Shown one piece after another: positions 44,490-54,328 of a stretch of DNA of 64,000 nt (position 1 is its first letter; each line of letters opens with the position of its first letter). The translations under genes were made by a program, and so were the position numbers. Location of the stretch: the NCBI GenBank assembly GCA_008501735.1, contig QQUF01000035.1, forward strand, positions 148,468 through 212,467, in the 5' to 3' direction. Origin of the DNA: Calditrichota bacterium (GTDB lineage Bacteria > CLD3). The notes beneath the pieces are model-generated. The model made no database searches and had not been told where the DNA came from. It saw only the letters and a program-made list of their open reading frames with translations.

Positions 44490-46007
44490 TTACTTTCCTG
44501 TCGGACAAGCAACCATTTCGAGAAAGACTGGAAAATTAAATCCGTCGGTTTGCTCGTCTGTATGACATTTCAAACAACCTTGTTCATTTGGAATTCTACG
44601 AATTGTTTTCTTTCGATTTTCCAATGCGGATTCAATATGGAACTTTCCTGGTCCGTGACAAGATTCGCATTGAATATTTTTAAGATTTCCAACTTCTTTT
44701 GGCTGATAAAAGCCGCCTTCTTCTTCCCAACCTGTAACGTGACAACCAACACAGTCAACACTGAATTGCTTGTTTTCTCGTTCCAAAATTGCGTAAGCGT
44801 GAGCGTGTCCCGTTTCTAGCCAAAAACTATGTTGCTTAGTATGACATTCTTTACAACTTTTTTCACCAACAAAAATACGATTTGGATCAGAACCAGCATT
44901 TTTCAAAGCCCTTTTGTTTTTAGCGATTGATGCAACCTTTTCTGTAACAGCATCAATTTCTGTACGAATATCCTCTCGGTCAACAATGCTTCTATTCATA
45001 TCAATTAGTTCAAAAGCGTAATAGTTATTTTGAGTCTCTTCATCGAGCTTTTTCTTAGTGCTTTCAAGACCTTTTTGGATATTCGTCTTGAGATTTTCAT
45101 CTGCTTTTTCAAGTCTTTTTAAAGTTTGTTCGTAGGCTCTTTTTGTTGTAGTAATGTTTGTAAAAATAGGCTTTGTGTTATTAGTTCCCATTCCAACGTC
45201 AAGTGTTCCGATAGCTCTTCCTCTGTCTCGTGTTCTGAGGATTGTTGTTTGCCCAACAACTTCAGGGTTCACTCTGTATTGGTCGTGTCCTAAAACAGCA
45301 AAATCTACTTCCTGCATACTTGTAATCATTTTTTCAAATGGTTGTTTTGAAACGTCAGCCAAAATGATGATAATTTCACAACCTTTTTCCTTGAGTTCTT
45401 TCGCTGTTTCTTTTGCAGAAGTAGCAAAATCAAGAACATCCCAATCAACGCCTCTTGGTTTTGGAGTAATTCCTTGTGTAATTCCAAAGATCCCAACCTT
45501 GATTCCTGAAACATTTTGAATAATGTATTTTTCAAAACCGAGTTCTTTTGAGTCGACTCCGACAACATTACTTGAAATGTAAGGAACTTTATATTCTTTG
45601 GATTTATCTTGTAAAAACTTTAAACCGTTAGTTAAATCTTTTATACCTACATTGATTGCATCTAAGCCCAACTTCTTTTGGGATTTCATCAATAGTTCAG
45701 CTTTTAGAATCCATTCTTCTTCTTGAACGCTTGTCATATTTTGGCTTTTAAAAAGCATACTTCCTGCGTCAACAACAAGCAAATCTTGGATTTGTTTTAA
45801 GCTATCTAAAATTGTTGCTTTCTTGGCAAGACCGCCAAGTGGATTCTTCTTTCAACCACAGGGTTCGAGTTCGCCATTCACATCGTGTGAATAAACTAAC
45901 TTGAAGATTTTGTCGTTTTGCGAGACATCTCCATTATTGTTAGTTTCAAGGCAACCTGTAAGCGTCAAAAAGAAAGTTAAGATGAAAAGTGAAAGTAACT
46001 TTTGCAT
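44490..46007 (-). CDS. tetraheme cytochrome c / 5'-nucleotidase-like lipoprotein, probable selenoprotein (UGA at codon 52)
   Basis: 505 residues if the in-frame TGA at 45852-45854 is read. The gene starts at ATG 46005-46007 with a lipoprotein signal (LTLTGC, Cys19). Translation is continuous in frame: VNGELEPCG-UGA-KKNPLGGLAKK, then VVDAGSMLF and the rest. I recall related proteins having EPCGC here, so UGA replaces a Cys. A UshA-like metallophosphatase fold spans about 36-300, but metal ligands look changed (HDVNG for NDxHG, DAGS for DxGD), so phosphatase activity is doubtful. Four CxxCH haem sites lie at 385-389, 419-423, 447-451 and 478-482. It is probably an envelope redox protein. A Cys-to-stop mutation is the alternative. 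Confidence 0.78.
45822..45854 (-). promoter_or_regulatory. candidate bacterial SECIS element after the UGA codon
   Basis: On the minus strand, UGA (45854-45852) is followed by 12 nt, then a perfect stem CUUGGC/GCCAAG with loop GGUCUU (45833-45828). The loop begins 18 nt after UGA. Escherichia coli fdhF has, as I recall, a GGUCU loop at the same distance. The hairpin uses GGC, GCC and AAG codons that are less common in this AT-rich sequence, as if the structure were selected. Confidence 0.65.
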
Positions 46008-46110
46008 TCTTTTCTTTTTAAGACTCCTTGTTTAAGTGTTAGACTAAATACTGTTAAAAATTAGCTTTTTAATTTAATGTTTTGTCAAAGATTTTACAAC
46101 TCAAAAATCC

Positions 46111-46139
46111 TTGACAAAACTAATCAAGAGGCTTAAATT
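46111..46139 (+). promoter_or_regulatory. sigma70-like promoter of the PfkB kinase gene
   Basis: A perfect TTGACA at 46111-46116 and TAAATT at 46134-46139 are 17 nt apart, 46 nt before the start codon. The -10 matches TATAAT at 4 of 6 positions. Confidence 0.45.
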
Positions 46140-46185
46140 TGCCGTCGCTTTAAAGCATTAATTTTTAATTTTTTGGAGAAATTTA

Positions 46186-47100
46186 ATGAGCATTTTAGTA
46201 GTTGGTTCTGTAGCTTTGGACAGTGTAGAAACTCCTTTTGGAAAAGCCGATGACGCTCTTGGCGGTTCTGCAACTTTTTTCAGTGCTTCCGCAAGTTACT
46301 TTAGCCCAATAAATGTTGTTGGAGTTGTTGGAAGCGACTTTCCACACAACGAATTAGAATTTTTGAAAACAAGAAATGTAAGCCTTGACGGAATCAAAAC
46401 TGAAGAAGGTAAAACTTTTCGCTGGGGTGGAAAATATCACGTTGATATGAACCAAAGGGATACTTTATTTACAGCTTTAAATGTTTTTGAACACTTCAAA
46501 CCTGTAATTCCTGGACAATATAAAAACAGCGAGTATGTTTTCCTTGGAAACATTGCCCCAACTCTTCAACTTGACGTATTAGCTCAAATTGACAACCCAA
46601 AACTTGTTGCTCTTGACACAATGAATTTCTGGATTTCTGGAATGAAAGAATCTTTAGTTGAAGTAATCAAAAAAGTTGATATAATTTTGATTAACGACCA
46701 AGAGGCAAAAGAACTTACTGATAAGACTAACCTTGTTCAAGCTGCAAATGCAATTTTTGAACTTGGACCTCAAGTTGTTGTAATCAAAAAAGGTGAACAC
46801 GGAGCATTGCTCTTCACAAAGCAAGGAATCTTCTCTGCACCTGCTTTACCAATGGAAACTGTTTGCGACCCAACAGGAGCTGGAGATTCTTTCGCTGGTG
46901 GATTTATTGGTTACTTAGCTCACAACGACGTTTTGAAAAATGGTGTCCTTGATGAAAGTGTTTTGAGAAAAGCAATGATTTACGGTTCAGTAATGGCTTC
47001 TTTTTCTATTGAAGATTTTAGTTTGGAAAAACTTAAAGATTTATCATCGGAAGAAATTTCGAATCGTTACATTCAATTTGTTGAATTAGCTTCTTTCTAA
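46186..47100 (+). CDS. PfkB-family sugar or nucleoside kinase
   Basis: 304 residues. N-terminal ILVVGSVALDSVETPFG and the GG motif ALGGSATFFSASASYF (26-41) fit the family. The C-terminal catalytic signature is CDPTGAGDSFAGGFIGYLA, with the Asp base in GAGD. The family covers ribokinase, adenosine kinase, fructokinase and others; I cannot name the substrate. GGAG precedes the ATG, and a hairpin with weak T-run separates it from ispF. Confidence 0.88.
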   Translation: MSILVVGSVALDSVETPFGKADDALGGSATFFSASASYFSPINVVGVVGSDFPHNELEFLKTRNVSLDGIKTEEGKTFRWGGKYHVDMNQRDTLFTALNVFEHFKPVIPGQYKNSEYVFLGNIAPTLQLDVLAQIDNPKLVALDTMNFWISGMKESLVEVIKKVDIILINDQEAKELTDKTNLVQAANAIFELGPQVVVIKKGEHGALLFTKQGIFSAPALPMETVCDPTGAGDSFAGGFIGYLAHNDVLKNGVLDESVLRKAMIYGSVMASFSIEDFSLEKLKDLSSEEISNRYIQFVELASF

Positions 47101-47108
47101 TTTTTACA

Positions 47109-47126
47109 CCTTCAATTTTTTGAAGG
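47109..47126 (+). terminator. weak hairpin between the PfkB kinase gene and ispF
   Basis: CCTTCAA and TTGAAGG form a 7-bp stem with a 4-nt loop, 8 nt past the stop, followed by CTTTCTAATTT. Partial termination is plausible. Confidence 0.45.
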
Positions 47127-47165
47127 CTTTCTAATTTACCTAAACTCTTTTCACAGGCTAAAATA

Positions 47166-47648
47166 ATGAGAATCGGTCAAGGTTACGACGTTCATAAATT
47201 AGTTGAAGGCAGAAAACTAATTCTCGGTGGAATCGAAATTCCTTCAAAAAAAGGTTTACTCGGACACTCGGACGCTGATGTTTTGATTCACGCAATTATG
47301 GACGCAATGCTTGGAGCTTTGGCTCTTGGCGACATTGGAAAACACTTTCCTGACACTGACCCAAAATTCAAAGGAATTTCTTCCATTACTTTATTAAAGC
47401 ACGTGAATGAATTAATCCTTTCTTACGGTTGGAAAATTTCTAATTTAGATTCAACCGTTGTCTTACAAGCTCCGAAAATCGCCCCCTATATCGAAAAAGT
47501 CCAAACAAATTTAGCAGAGAACTTAAAACTCAAAAATGATTGTGTTTCAGTCAAAGCAACGACTAATGAGAAATTAGGTTTTTCTGGTCGCGAAGAAGGT
47601 GCTCAGGCATTTGCTGTGGTTTTATTAAAACAGACCAAGGTTAATTAA
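47166..47648 (+). CDS. ispF: 2-C-methyl-D-erythritol 2,4-cyclodiphosphate synthase
   Basis: 160 residues, the standard length. The start GQGYDVHKL carries the zinc ligands Asp8 and His10; [18 protein letters not shown] holds the third ligand His and the fold core; [16 protein letters not shown] is the C-terminal signature. It makes the cyclic diphosphate in the MEP isoprenoid pathway. No other MEP pathway gene is in the window. Its TAA overlaps the ATG of the DedA gene by one base. Confidence 0.97.
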   Translation: MRIGQGYDVHKLVEGRKLILGGIEIPSKKGLLGHSDADVLIHAIMDAMLGALALGDIGKHFPDTDPKFKGISSITLLKHVNELILSYGWKISNLDSTVVLQAPKIAPYIEKVQTNLAENLKLKNDCVSVKATTNEKLGFSGREEGAQAFAVVLLKQTKVN

Positions 47649-48277
47649 TGGCTGAAGTTATTGAACTCATTAAGGATTTAATCGACACTGTTCCTGTTTT
47701 TTGGGTTTACTTAATACTTTTTGTAAGCTCTGTAATGGAGAATTTAGCTCCTCCACTTCCCGGAGATACGATTACAGTTTTCGGCGCTTATTTAGTTGGT
47801 GTAGGGAAATTGGATTTTTTGGCAACCTATTTAACGACTACAGCTGGAAGCACTGCTGGTTTTATGATAATTTATTTTATTGCTTTAAAACTAGGTAGCG
47901 AATATTTTCGTGAGAAAAATTTTCGTTTTCTTCCAACTACTTCCTTAGACAAATGCCAAATCTGGTTTGACAAATACGGTTTAATTTTGATTGGTGTTAA
48001 TCGTTTTGTAACTGGTGCAAGAACTGCGATTACTATTTTTGCTGGAATCACTAAAGTTAGTTGGATTAACGCTTTAATTTTTTCTACAATTTCTGCTTTA
48101 ATTTGGAATGGTTTGCTAATTTACATTGGGTTTTCTCTTGGCGAAAATTGGCAAATTGTTGAAACTTATCTGGCAAAGTACAGTACTTTCGTTTTAGTTG
48201 TTCTAATTTCAATTGTTATTATTTATTTTGTGAGAAAATTTTTAAAAAACAGGCAAAATGAAATTTCAAATTCTTAA
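47648..48277 (+). CDS. DedA-family membrane protein
   Basis: 209 residues with about five hydrophobic segments. ENLAPPLPGDTITVFGAYL (33-51) and NRFVTGARTAITIFAGI are the two DedA/SNARE-associated motifs, the second carrying the conserved Arg pair. DedA proteins are undecaprenyl-phosphate or phospholipid flippases or related transporters in the inner membrane. Its ATG overlaps the ispF stop (TAATG), so the genes are coupled, which is notable because ispF supplies the isoprenoid route to undecaprenyl phosphate. Confidence 0.88.
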   Translation: MAEVIELIKDLIDTVPVFWVYLILFVSSVMENLAPPLPGDTITVFGAYLVGVGKLDFLATYLTTTAGSTAGFMIIYFIALKLGSEYFREKNFRFLPTTSLDKCQIWFDKYGLILIGVNRFVTGARTAITIFAGITKVSWINALIFSTISALIWNGLLIYIGFSLGENWQIVETYLAKYSTFVLVVLISIVIIYFVRKFLKNRQNEISNS

Positions 48278-49505
48278 TTTATTTTTTCTTTCCTCTCTTC
48301 TTTATTCTTGTGCTTCTGATTCAGTTCCTGGCTGGGACAAACCTGAAGAAAAAACGACTTCGACTTCCGAAGAGTTCATTCCAAAACCAATCAACACAAT
48401 CGACAACGGTTACATTGGTTTTCGGTTAAACAGCTTTGGTTCTTCGCATTTAAACTCTGACCCTAAAGCAATTACTTTTGAATTATTTTCTGACGACCCA
48501 GAAGGACTTTTTGGCTTAGCTTCTGATTTTGGAGTTTGGTTTTCCACTCGTGTGAATGGGGAATTGAAAACGTCAGTTACTTCTTTTTACGGCTCAGAAT
48601 TTCTTCCCGGAAGAGATTTGAGTTACACTGGTTCTGACAGTTTAGTTTTCAAAATTGATTCAAAATCTGACATTAACGACAGAAGTTTTGCAGAATGGCC
48701 TAAAGAATTAGGAGCTCCTTTTAATTCTGTAACTGGTTCGCCAATTCTTTTCGGTGATGAAATGGCTTGGACAATTTACAACGATTTAGATTCAACAGCT
48801 CACAACAAGTTCGGTGATAAAACTTCACTTAATTTGGCTGTTAGGCAAACTGCTTGGGTTGATGATTTTAACGAAAACAACCCTGCTTTAAATCGAATCG
48901 TTTTTCACAGATTCCAAGTCGAAAATTTATCTTCAACAAATTACGACACTTTGAGAATGGGCTTTTGGATTGACCCAGATTTGGGAAATTCCTCAAACGA
49001 TAAAATTGCTTTTGACACTCAAACTGACCTTGCTTTTGCTTACGATTCTTTAAGTACTAATGTGAATGAAGTTCAAGGGCTTTACCACTTTTTAGCTTTT
49101 GCTTTGCTTAGCGACACAGAAAGTGATACAAATCTTTTTGCATTTCCTCACGCCGACATTGAAGAGCTCGGAAATTCCCCGAACGCTCAAAATGTTGAAA
49201 ATCTTTTAAAAGGTTTAACTAAAGACGGTGAAGAAATTATTCACGCTAAACAAGGAAATGCGACGAAATTTATTTTTGATGGAAACGTTCTGACTTACAG
49301 TGGTTGGGTTGACGACGAAACTGATAAAATCGCAAGAATGCTTTGTGTTGTAAAACCATTTTCTTTAGGTCCGGGAGAAATGAAAGAAGTCGTTGCAATG
49401 ACGACAATTTCTGTTTCAACGGATTACGGAGTTGCTTTCAATTTTATTAACACTTCTTTAAAAGAAGCCCGCAAAAAAGGGCAATTTTGGAAAAATTATC
49501 AATAA
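48258..49505 (+). CDS. lipoprotein of unknown function
   Basis: 415 residues. The signal peptide ends in lipobox LLYSC (Cys18), so it is lipid-anchored. The mature protein has many Asp, Ser and Asn and likely beta-sandwich segments (DNGYIGFRLNSFGS; VFHRFQVENLSSTNYDTLRMGFWIDPDLGN). The fragment FRFQVEN-type, with WxDPDLG, recalls FCB proteins of the 'T9SS substrate' kind with calcium-binding-like acidic loops, but no sorting domain is present. It overlaps the 3' end of the DedA gene by 20 bp, so it belongs to the same transcript. Confidence 0.7.
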   Translation: MKFQILNLFFLSSLLYSCASDSVPGWDKPEEKTTSTSEEFIPKPINTIDNGYIGFRLNSFGSSHLNSDPKAITFELFSDDPEGLFGLASDFGVWFSTRVNGELKTSVTSFYGSEFLPGRDLSYTGSDSLVFKIDSKSDINDRSFAEWPKELGAPFNSVTGSPILFGDEMAWTIYNDLDSTAHNKFGDKTSLNLAVRQTAWVDDFNENNPALNRIVFHRFQVENLSSTNYDTLRMGFWIDPDLGNSSNDKIAFDTQTDLAFAYDSLSTNVNEVQGLYHFLAFALLSDTESDTNLFAFPHADIEELGNSPNAQNVENLLKGLTKDGEEIIHAKQGNATKFIFDGNVLTYSGWVDDETDKIARMLCVVKPFSLGPGEMKEVVAMTTISVSTDYGVAFNFINTSLKEARKKGQFWKNYQ

Positions 49506-49529
49506 TTTAAATTCGCTAAAATATTAAAA

Positions 49530-50975
49530 ATGAATAAGAATGTTAGAGTCCGTTTTGCTCCAAGTCCAACTGGTCACTTGCACGTTGGAAATGTTAGAAC
49601 GGCAATTTTAAACTATCTTTTTGCAAGAAAAAACAAAGGAACTTTTGTTCTAAGAATCGAAGACACTGATGCAGCTCGTTCTACAAAAGAATCTCTTGAA
49701 ACAATAATTGACGACTTCAATTGGTTAGGTTTGGATTGGGACGAAGGTCCAATGAAAGATGGAAAATTCGGTCCTTACTTTCAAACCGAACGCTACGGAA
49801 CCTACAAAGATTTTGCTAAAAAATTATTGGACGAGGGTAAAGTTTACAAGTGTTTTTGTTCTCAGACTGAACTCGACGCAGAACGAGAAATTGCAGACCA
49901 AAAAGGAATTCCTTACCAATATTCTAAAAAATGCCGCAACCTTTCAAACGAGAAATTGAACAAAAGTCTTGAAAAAAACCTTCCTTTTGTTTTGCGTTTC
50001 AAAGTCGAAAATCAGGAAATAAATTTTTCAGATTTAATTATGGGCGACATTTCAATTCAGTCTGAAACCTTAGGTGATTTTGTAATTGCAAGAACTGACG
50101 GAAGTCCGATTTACAATTTTTGTTGTGTAATTGACGACCACTTGATGGAAATTTCTCACGTAATTCGTGGAGACGGTCATTTGCCAAACACACCAAAACA
50201 AGTTTTAATTTATAAAGCATTCGGTTGGGAAATTCCAATTTTCGCTCACGCTCCAATGATTCTTGACGAAAACAGAAAGAAACTTTCAAAGCGAAAAGGC
50301 GGAACTTCTGTTGATGAATTCAAAAATGGCGGTTACTTGCCACAGACTTTAATTAATTTTTTAAGCCTTCTTTCTTGGTCAAGTCCTTCTGGTGAAGAAA
50401 TACTTTCTTTACAAAGATTGATTGACGAATTTGATTTTTCAAGAATGGGAAAGAGTGGGGCGGTTTTTGATTCAGTCAAATTGAATTGGATGAATTCTGT
50501 TTACATCAAAGATTTAGAAAATGAAAAATACCTTGAACTTGCTTTACCGCTTTTAAAAGAATTTTCCAATTTGTCAGAGGAGCAGAAAGTTAAAATTTGT
50601 GAGATTTTTAAAGGCTCACTTCAATCGATTAATGACATTTCAAACGAAGCTAATCTTTTTGTAAATGACTTTTCTAATTTTGATGATTCTAATTTGGAAA
50701 TGCTAAACCTTGAAACGAGTACCGATTTATTTTCAAGTTTTATTGAAAATGCTTCTAACTTAAATGAATGGAATTCAACTGATATTTTCCAAGCAATCAA
50801 AGCATCTGGCAAATCAAGTAAAGCAAAAGGCAAAAGTCTCTTTATGCCAATGCGAATTGCTTTAACAAACCAACAGCACGGACCTGAATTACCTAAAATT
50901 TGTGAAATTTTCGGCAAAGAAAAAACAATAAACCGAATTCAAAATGCTCTTCAATTTTTAACGAGAAACAAATGA
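49530..50975 (+). CDS. gltX: glutamyl-tRNA synthetase
   Basis: 481 residues. HIGH motif as HLHVG in PSPTGHLHVGNVRT (11-24), KMSKS variant KLSKRKGG and the class I glutamate-tRNA markers RIEDTDAARS and GDGHLPNTPKQ. The length fits bacterial GltX; whether it also charges tRNA-Gln cannot be told here. The TGA stop overlaps the ATG of purF (ATGA), so translation is coupled to a glutamine amidotransferase of purine synthesis. Confidence 0.97.
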   Translation: MNKNVRVRFAPSPTGHLHVGNVRTAILNYLFARKNKGTFVLRIEDTDAARSTKESLETIIDDFNWLGLDWDEGPMKDGKFGPYFQTERYGTYKDFAKKLLDEGKVYKCFCSQTELDAEREIADQKGIPYQYSKKCRNLSNEKLNKSLEKNLPFVLRFKVENQEINFSDLIMGDISIQSETLGDFVIARTDGSPIYNFCCVIDDHLMEISHVIRGDGHLPNTPKQVLIYKAFGWEIPIFAHAPMILDENRKKLSKRKGGTSVDEFKNGGYLPQTLINFLSLLSWSSPSGEEILSLQRLIDEFDFSRMGKSGAVFDSVKLNWMNSVYIKDLENEKYLELALPLLKEFSNLSEEQKVKICEIFKGSLQSINDISNEANLFVNDFSNFDDSNLEMLNLETSTDLFSSFIENASNLNEWNSTDIFQAIKASGKSSKAKGKSLFMPMRIALTNQQHGPELPKICEIFGKEKTINRIQNALQFLTRNK

Positions 50976-52387
50976 GTTTAGAAAACATTAAAGACTTTTG
51001 CGGAATTTTTGGAGTCTTCGGAGCTCCAAACGACTTAGCTTCAAAATACACTTATTACGGACTTTATGCCCAGCAGCACAGAGGTCAAGAAAGTGCAGGA
51101 ATTGTATCTTCTGACGGAGAAAAAGTTCACAGTTATATGAAAATGGGTCTTGTAAATGACGTTTTCAAAAAAGCTGAAAGTTTTGAAAAACTTAAAGGAC
51201 ATATGGCAATCGGTCACGTTCGTTACTCAACGACTGGTGAATCAAGCGAATTTAATATCCAACCTCTTTTGGTAAAAACAGGTTTCGGGCATCTTGCAAT
51301 TGCTCATAATGGAAATTTAATTAATGCTCATACTTTAAGAAAAGACCTCGAAAGCCAAGGTTCGATTTTTCGAACAACAACTGACAGTGAAATTTTAATT
51401 CACTTAATTGCTAAGTCAAAATTTGAAAATCTTGAAGACAAAATAATTGATGCAGTTTCCCAAATCAAAGGTGCTTTTTCTGTTGCAATTATGTCGGAAA
51501 CTCAACTTTTTATAGTTAGAGACCCAAATGGATTTCGACCTTTGAGTTATGCAAAAAAAGATTCCACTCACATTTTCGCATCAGAGACTTGTGCTTTTGA
51601 CCTTTTAGATGCAGAGTTTATCAAAGAGATTAAACCTGGCGAAATGATTATCGTTGATTCTGATGGAGTAAGAGAAAAAGAAATCCCCGTCCCCAAAAAT
51701 CCATCTTTCTGTATTTTTGAACTTGTTTATTTCTCTCGTCCAGATAGTAAACTCAATGGAGAGTGTGTTGATAAAGTTAGACGAAAATTCGGAAAAAAAC
51801 TTGCTGAAGAAGCCCTAAAAACTGTTGACGCTGACATTGTAATTTCTGTTCCAGACTCAAGCAATACTGCTGCTTTAGGTTTTGCTTCTGCATCAAATAT
51901 TAAATTTGAAATTGGGTTAATTCGTAATCATTACATCGGTAGAACTTTTATAAATCCCGAACAAAATATGAGAGACCTTTCTGTAAAATTAAAATTCAAC
52001 ACTGTTGGTGGAGTTTTAAAGGGCAGAAAAGTTGTTGTTGTTGATGACTCAATTGTTCGAGGAACTACACTTAAAAAACTTGTTAAACTTTTGAAAAAAG
52101 CTGAGCCAAAAGAAATTCACATTTGTATTAGCTCACCTCCTGTAAAACATCCTTGTTACTATGGTATGAACTTTCCTACTTCTGAAGAATTAATCGCAAA
52201 CCATATGTCTCCAGCAGAATTAAAAGACTGGTTAAAAGTTGATTCTCTTACTTACTTGTCTGTTGAATCTATGGTTGAAGCCGCTGAAGTTTCCTTAGAT
52301 AAATCTGGATTTTGTACTGCATGTTTCACGGGGAACTATCCAGAAAATGTTTTACCGACTCCCAATTCTAAACAATCTTGCCAATAA
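50972..52387 (+). CDS. purF: amidophosphoribosyltransferase
   Basis: 471 residues. A nine-residue propeptide precedes the catalytic Cys10 (DFCGIFGVFG). The glutaminase domain has RYSTTGES and AIAHNGNLINA; the phosphoribosyltransferase domain has VVVVDDSIVRGTT, the PRPP loop. Cysteines in CIFELVYF, CISSPP and FCTACF match the [4Fe-4S] type of Bacillus. It makes phosphoribosylamine, the first step of purine synthesis. It overlaps gltX by 4 bp and is 3 nt before asnB. Confidence 0.97.
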   Translation: MSLENIKDFCGIFGVFGAPNDLASKYTYYGLYAQQHRGQESAGIVSSDGEKVHSYMKMGLVNDVFKKAESFEKLKGHMAIGHVRYSTTGESSEFNIQPLLVKTGFGHLAIAHNGNLINAHTLRKDLESQGSIFRTTTDSEILIHLIAKSKFENLEDKIIDAVSQIKGAFSVAIMSETQLFIVRDPNGFRPLSYAKKDSTHIFASETCAFDLLDAEFIKEIKPGEMIIVDSDGVREKEIPVPKNPSFCIFELVYFSRPDSKLNGECVDKVRRKFGKKLAEEALKTVDADIVISVPDSSNTAALGFASASNIKFEIGLIRNHYIGRTFINPEQNMRDLSVKLKFNTVGGVLKGRKVVVVDDSIVRGTTLKKLVKLLKKAEPKEIHICISSPPVKHPCYYGMNFPTSEELIANHMSPAELKDWLKVDSLTYLSVESMVEAAEVSLDKSGFCTACFTGNYPENVLPTPNSKQSCQ

Positions 52388-52390
52388 AAA

Positions 52391-54328
52391 ATGTGTGGAA
52401 TCGTTGGTGTATTTTGGAAGTCTAAAAATAACTATTCTTTAGACGAAAAGAACGTAATCATCGAAAAAATGAATTCGTCAATTTACCACAGAGGTCCTGA
52501 CGATTTTGGTATTTTTAGTAACCACAACATCCAACTCGCAATGCGAAGACTTAGCATTATTGATGTAAAGTCTGGTCATCAACCTATCACTTCTTCCGAC
52601 AATCGTTACACAATAATTTTTAACGGTGAGATTTACAACTATCTAGAAATTAGAAAACAATTAGAGTCTAAATATTCTTTCAAAACAAACTCTGATACTG
52701 AAACCTTGCTTTACTCTTACATAGAATTTGGTGAGAAGTGTGTTGAGCATTTAAACGGAATGTTTGCTTTTGCAATTTGGGATAACGTGAATAAAAATTT
52801 ATTCGTCGCAAGAGATAGGCTTGGAATTAAACCTTTGTATTTTGTAAACAATTCTGATTTTTTTATTTTTGGCTCCGAGATAAAAAGCCTTTTAAATTTT
52901 CCTTTACTAAACAAAGAATTAGATTTTAATTCGATTTCTCATTATTTATCTCAGTATGTTTTTAGTAAACCAATTCTTAAAAATATTCAATCTCTTTTAC
53001 CTGGTTCTTATTTAAAAATAAATAAAGAAGGAGTCGAAAATAAAAGATTTTGGAAAGTCGAATTCCCTAAAGATTACTCAACTAAAAACGAGAACGAGTT
53101 AATTGATGAATTAGATTTCCTACTTAAAGATTCTATTAATAAAAGATTAATCTCAGAAGTCCCTTTAGGTGCTTTTCTTAGTGGCGGAATTGATTCTTCG
53201 TTAATTGTCTCATTAGTTCAAAAACTTAAGAAGTCTAATTTTGTAAATACATTTACTGTCGGATTTGAATCTTCATTTCAAGAATTTAACGAAATTGAAT
53301 TTGCTAAAGAAACAGCTGAAATTCTAAAAACTAAACACCACGAAATCATTATAACTGAAGATGATGTTTTAGAAAACTTAGTAGATTTCATTTGGTTTTG
53401 CGACCAACCAACTGCGTCAGGTTTACAAACATTTTTTGTTTCTAAGTTCACGAAAAATGAAGGAATTACAGTTGCTCTTTCTGGACTTGGTGGAGATGAA
53501 CTTTCAGCTGGTTACAATTATTATCCAAAATATTATTTCGATGAGCATAAAATTGATTACTTAAAACAGTCCCAATTTGGGGATTTGACTAATTCGGTTT
53601 TAGAAAAAATCCCCACTTCAAAAACCAAAGATTTTTCTTCAAAGTATAAAACTCCATTTGGAAATAGGTATAAAAATCACCGTTCTTTATACAAAAAAGA
53701 ACAAGCAAAACTTAGACTTTTTTCTAAAAATACTGTTACAAAATTAACCTCAACTACGGAAGATTTAGTTGAAAATACTCTTGAAAATTTTGCCGATGAG
53801 TCCTTCATTAACAAGTTACAGTTTTATGATTTAACTCACTACTTACCTTTTGACCCTTTGAAAGACAGCGATATTTTTGGAATGGCAAGTTCAATTGAAA
53901 TTCGTGTTCCATTTTTAGACCACAGAATTGTTGAGTTTTTTCTTCAACTTCCTACTAATAAAAAGTTCCAAAAAGACAACACAAAATACCTTCTAAAGAA
54001 AGTTGCCGAAAGGTATGTTTCACGTGAAATATTAGACAGAAAGAAACAAGGTTTTGAATTTCCACTAAAATATTGGGTTGATGGGAAACTAAGATTTGTC
54101 GTAGAAAAAACTCTTTCAAAAGAATCTGTCGAGAGTAGAGGAATATTTAATTACTCAGAAATTCAATTGATTCAAAAAGAATTTAATAAAACCAAAGATA
54201 GAATTAATGCTTTAAAATTATGGTCTTTAACTATTTTGGAATTGTGGTTTAGAATACATTTGGATAGAAAAGAAGCAAAAAGACCTGATTTTACTTTAGT
54301 AGAACTTTTAGATTTTAATTTAAAATGA
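52391..54328 (+). CDS. asnB: asparagine synthase (glutamine-hydrolysing)
   Basis: 645 residues. Cys2 (MCGIVGVFW) is the glutaminase nucleophile; SIYHRGPDDFGI and FNGEIYNYLEIR follow. The synthetase domain has the PP-loop AFLSGGIDSSLIVSLVQ and a C-terminal GMASSIEIRVPFLDHRIVEF. AsnB homologues beside glycosyltransferases often act in cell-wall or polysaccharide amidation, so the product may not be free Asn. Its TGA overlaps the start of the glycosyltransferase gene. Codons become more AT-rich from here. Confidence 0.88.
   Translation: MCGIVGVFWKSKNNYSLDEKNVIIEKMNSSIYHRGPDDFGIFSNHNIQLAMRRLSIIDVKSGHQPITSSDNRYTIIFNGEIYNYLEIRKQLESKYSFKTNSDTETLLYSYIEFGEKCVEHLNGMFAFAIWDNVNKNLFVARDRLGIKPLYFVNNSDFFIFGSEIKSLLNFPLLNKELDFNSISHYLSQYVFSKPILKNIQSLLPGSYLKINKEGVENKRFWKVEFPKDYSTKNENELIDELDFLLKDSINKRLISEVPLGAFLSGGIDSSLIVSLVQKLKKSNFVNTFTVGFESSFQEFNEIEFAKETAEILKTKHHEIIITEDDVLENLVDFIWFCDQPTASGLQTFFVSKFTKNEGITVALSGLGGDELSAGYNYYPKYYFDEHKIDYLKQSQFGDLTNSVLEKIPTSKTKDFSSKYKTPFGNRYKNHRSLYKKEQAKLRLFSKNTVTKLTSTTEDLVENTLENFADESFINKLQFYDLTHYLPFDPLKDSDIFGMASSIEIRVPFLDHRIVEFFLQLPTNKKFQKDNTKYLLKKVAERYVSREILDRKKQGFEFPLKYWVDGKLRFVVEKTLSKESVESRGIFNYSEIQLIQKEFNKTKDRINALKLWSLTILELWFRIHLDRKEAKRPDFTLVELLDFNLK

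Noticed and set aside
44490..45782. Starting the cytochrome gene at the TTG at 45780-45782
   Set aside because: This would drop the signal peptide and lipobox of a protein with periplasmic haem sites, and ignores 75 upstream codons in the same frame that read as a continuous protein apart from the UGA.
45860..45880. GGTTCGAGTTCGCC as a tRNA T-arm
   Set aside because: No acceptor, D or anticodon arms can be formed around it, and it lies within the coding sequence of the cytochrome gene.
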